A stretch of DNA of 64,000 nt. It comes from Verrucomicrobiota bacterium. Lineage in GTDB: Bacteria; Verrucomicrobiota; Verrucomicrobiia; Chthoniobacterales; JACTMZ01. This document shows positions 61,938 to 64,000 of the stretch, piece after piece. The position numbers and the translations under genes were made by a program. The notes beneath the pieces were generated by a model. It was given only the letters and a program-made list of their open reading frames with translations, made no database searches and was not told where the DNA came from. Numbering within the stretch: the stretch's first letter is position 1; each line of letters begins with the position of its first letter. The DNA is taken from NCBI GenBank assembly GCA_027624625.1, contig JAQBWH010000002.1, positions 88,271 to 152,270 on the forward strand, read 5' to 3'.

Positions 61938-63833
61938 ATGATCACCGGCATGAACTCCGCTCCCCGTTTGCTCGCTGTCGCGGCCCTGTTCTTGCTCGCC
62001 GCCGGAACGGTGCGCTCGCAGGTGACGACAAGCCTGAGCTCCCAGACCGGCCAAGTCGGTGTCCCGTTGCAGCTGCAATACCAATTCAGCAACGTCGGCC
62101 AACCCGCGGACATGCCGCGCTCGATCATGGTTGACGGCCTGGACATCCGCCTCACCGGCACATCGCGCCGTGTCGAAATGGTCAACCTGCAGACCACCTC
62201 GATCTTCATCTACGCTTACACCATCATGCCGAACCGTCCGGGTAATTTCACCATTCCGGGTTTTGCCGTGCAGGCCGACGGACGTCAGGTCCGCACCCAA
62301 GCGGTGAGTCTGCGCGTGGCTGGTCCGGGCGGCAGCATGCCTCCGCCGCCGGGCCCCGGTGGGCAACGCCTGATGCCCGGGTCCCCGATGCCGCAACAGC
62401 AACTTCCGTTGCAACGCCCGCCGTCTGGATCGTCCTCCGGCCGCACTTCGCCGCGCACCGGCAACGGCGAACCCGCGCCTTATTACGGGGAGATTGTCAT
62501 GGGCGAGAAAAAGGCCGCTTACGTCGGTGAAGTGGTGCCTGTCGAGTTGCGTTTTTATTTCCGCACCGACCTCCGGTTCGACAACTTGCAGCGTCCAACC
62601 TTCGGGGGCGACGGGTTCACTGCCGCGCCGCTGAGTGAGCCCGAGCAGACCGAGCAATACATCGACGATATCCCCTACAATATTGTCACCTTCCGCAGTG
62701 CGATTACCCCGGCGAAGAGCGGTCCGCTCGCGATTCCGCCCGCGCAGATGCAGGGACGCATGGTTGCCCCTGGCGGTCCGACCGGCCTTGATCCGTTCTT
62801 TGACCAGTTTTTCCAGAATTTCCCCATGCCCGGGATTGGACGTGCGGAGAATATCCAGGCGACGACCAGCGAACGCCAACTCGAGGTCCAGCCGCTGCCC
62901 AAAGAAGACCGGCCGGAAAATTTCTCCGGTGCCGTCGGCCAGTTCACCATGGAAGCCTCTGCCGATCCGAAGCAGGCTGGCGCGGGTGAACCGGTCACTC
63001 TCGCCCTGACGATCGAGGGCCGGGGCAACTTCGACGCGATGGGACCGCCGACCCTAACCGGCGCCGAAGGCTGGCGCACCTATGCGCCGAAGGAATCTTT
63101 CGACGGCAACGATGCCATCGGTTTCGGCGGCACCAAGACTTTCGAGGTCAGCATGGTGGCGCGGGAAGACCGGACCGCCACGCCCGGCGCGGAGTTTTCT
63201 TATTTTGACCCGCTCAAGAAGAAATATATCACCCTGCAGACCGAGCCGGTTGCGGTCACCGCGGCGGGCTCCGCTTCCGCGGCCGAAAGCACGGCAGCGG
63301 CCGGAGCGAACCAAGAAGATACAGCGTCCCCCGCCGGGGCCCTGAACGATATTGCCGCACCGGCCGTGGCCCTTTCCCCGCATACTCCCGGCTTCCGCCC
63401 TTGGGTCACTTCCGATTGGTTCCACCTGCTCAACTTCGCTGTGCTCTCCGCGCTCATCGTTTCTATTCCCTACCTCATCTGGATGCGCCGCCGGGCGAAA
63501 AAGGATGCGCGGACCGTCGAGCTTGAGTCCTCGTTGCGGGTGGCCCAAGCCGCTTGGCAGAAAGCGACCGATCCGCGGGAGTTTTATGCCGCCGCCGGGC
63601 AATTCATGGTCGCACGGTTGGCCTTGTGGGACGACAAACCGGCGACTTTGGTCGACGCGGACGAGGCCTTGATGCGGCGGATTGCCGATCCCGTCGAGCG
63701 GCGCGAACTGCAATCCGTGTTGGCCAAACGGGATGAACTTCAGTACGGACGGACAAGCGGAAGTGCGCTCGACCCCGAAGAGCGCCGCCGTGTCACCGGC
63801 CTGCTGGAAAAATTGGCCAAACATCATGGTTAG
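61938..63833 (+). CDS. BatD-like protein (oxygen tolerance family)
   Basis: Signal peptide; VTTSLSSQTGQVGVPLQLQYQFSN, NFTIPGFAVQADGRQVRTQAVSLRV; C-terminal TM. Confidence 0.82.
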   Translation: MITGMNSAPRLLAVAALFLLAAGTVRSQVTTSLSSQTGQVGVPLQLQYQFSNVGQPADMPRSIMVDGLDIRLTGTSRRVEMVNLQTTSIFIYAYTIMPNRPGNFTIPGFAVQADGRQVRTQAVSLRVAGPGGSMPPPPGPGGQRLMPGSPMPQQQLPLQRPPSGSSSGRTSPRTGNGEPAPYYGEIVMGEKKAAYVGEVVPVELRFYFRTDLRFDNLQRPTFGGDGFTAAPLSEPEQTEQYIDDIPYNIVTFRSAITPAKSGPLAIPPAQMQGRMVAPGGPTGLDPFFDQFFQNFPMPGIGRAENIQATTSERQLEVQPLPKEDRPENFSGAVGQFTMEASADPKQAGAGEPVTLALTIEGRGNFDAMGPPTLTGAEGWRTYAPKESFDGNDAIGFGGTKTFEVSMVAREDRTATPGAEFSYFDPLKKKYITLQTEPVAVTAAGSASAAESTAAAGANQEDTASPAGALNDIAAPAVALSPHTPGFRPWVTSDWFHLLNFAVLSALIVSIPYLIWMRRRAKKDARTVELESSLRVAQAAWQKATDPREFYAAAGQFMVARLALWDDKPATLVDADEALMRRIADPVERRELQSVLAKRDELQYGRTSGSALDPEERRRVTGLLEKLAKHHG

Positions 63834-64000
63834 AAAACTTCTACTTCCACTTTTGCTCGCCGTTGCCACGGCCACGGCCCAACCGGCCGACGAAAACGTC
63901 CTCTTCGATCAAGGCAACCGGGCTTATGCCGAAGGTGATTACACTGCCGCGCGCGAAGCTTATGAGCAGCTGGTCAAGTCCGGCTCGCGCAATCCCGCGG
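63826..64000 (+). CDS. TPR protein, BatE-like (partial, runs off the window)
   Basis: Signal peptide then VLFDQGNRAYAEGDYTAAREAYEQLVKSGSRNPA. Confidence 0.7.
   Translation, partial: MVRKLLLPLLLAVATATAQPADENVLFDQGNRAYAEGDYTAAREAYEQLVKSGSRNPA

Noticed and set aside
61164-62879. 571-aa minus-strand ORF
   Set aside because: Antisense to the BatB/C-like tail and BatD; no recognisable domain, low-complexity artefact.

Overview
This 64 kb window is GC-rich, densely coded bacterial chromosome. Domain content (LPS heptose/Kdo genes, bactofilins, an Nuo cluster, Bat genes) indicates a Gram-negative host, and my guess is Verrucomicrobiota-like (inference only). I saw no rRNA, tRNA, CRISPR array, prophage or intact insertion sequence. 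Main blocks: (1) YjbQ-like protein, PPK2, an Ala/Gly/Thr-rich exported protein; (2) a purine operon purN-purL-purQ-purF-[purD-purM fusion]-crcB with four successive 4-nt start/stop overlaps; (3) a partial complex I operon nuoHIJKLMN; (4) tandem bactofilins (one with zinc ribbons), a dihydrolipoamide-dehydrogenase-like flavoprotein and a divergent STT3-like membrane protein; (5) a chimeric sulfatase/esterase pseudogene; (6) gyrB, recA, sucC, sucD, rplM-rpsI; (7) a four-gene overlapping cassette encoding a circularly permuted ATP-grasp/alpha-E fusion, two transglutaminase-like proteins and a DUF2126 amidoligase-like protein, followed by two exported proteins; (8) an NTP transferase, PhoH, hldA-like kinase, gmhB, kdsB, pyrG, transaldolase; (9) exported MsrA/MsrB, PPK1, a Do-like protease and an LpxL-type acyltransferase/heptosyltransferase fusion; (10) a MoxR-DUF58-Bat operon running off the right edge. 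The best second-look items are the amidoligase/transglutaminase cassette, the PurD-PurM and acyltransferase-heptosyltransferase fusions, the STT3-like protein, the chimeric pseudogene, and a set of intergenic inverted repeats built on a 9-nt internal period. All family assignments come from reading the translated sequence; no search was run.
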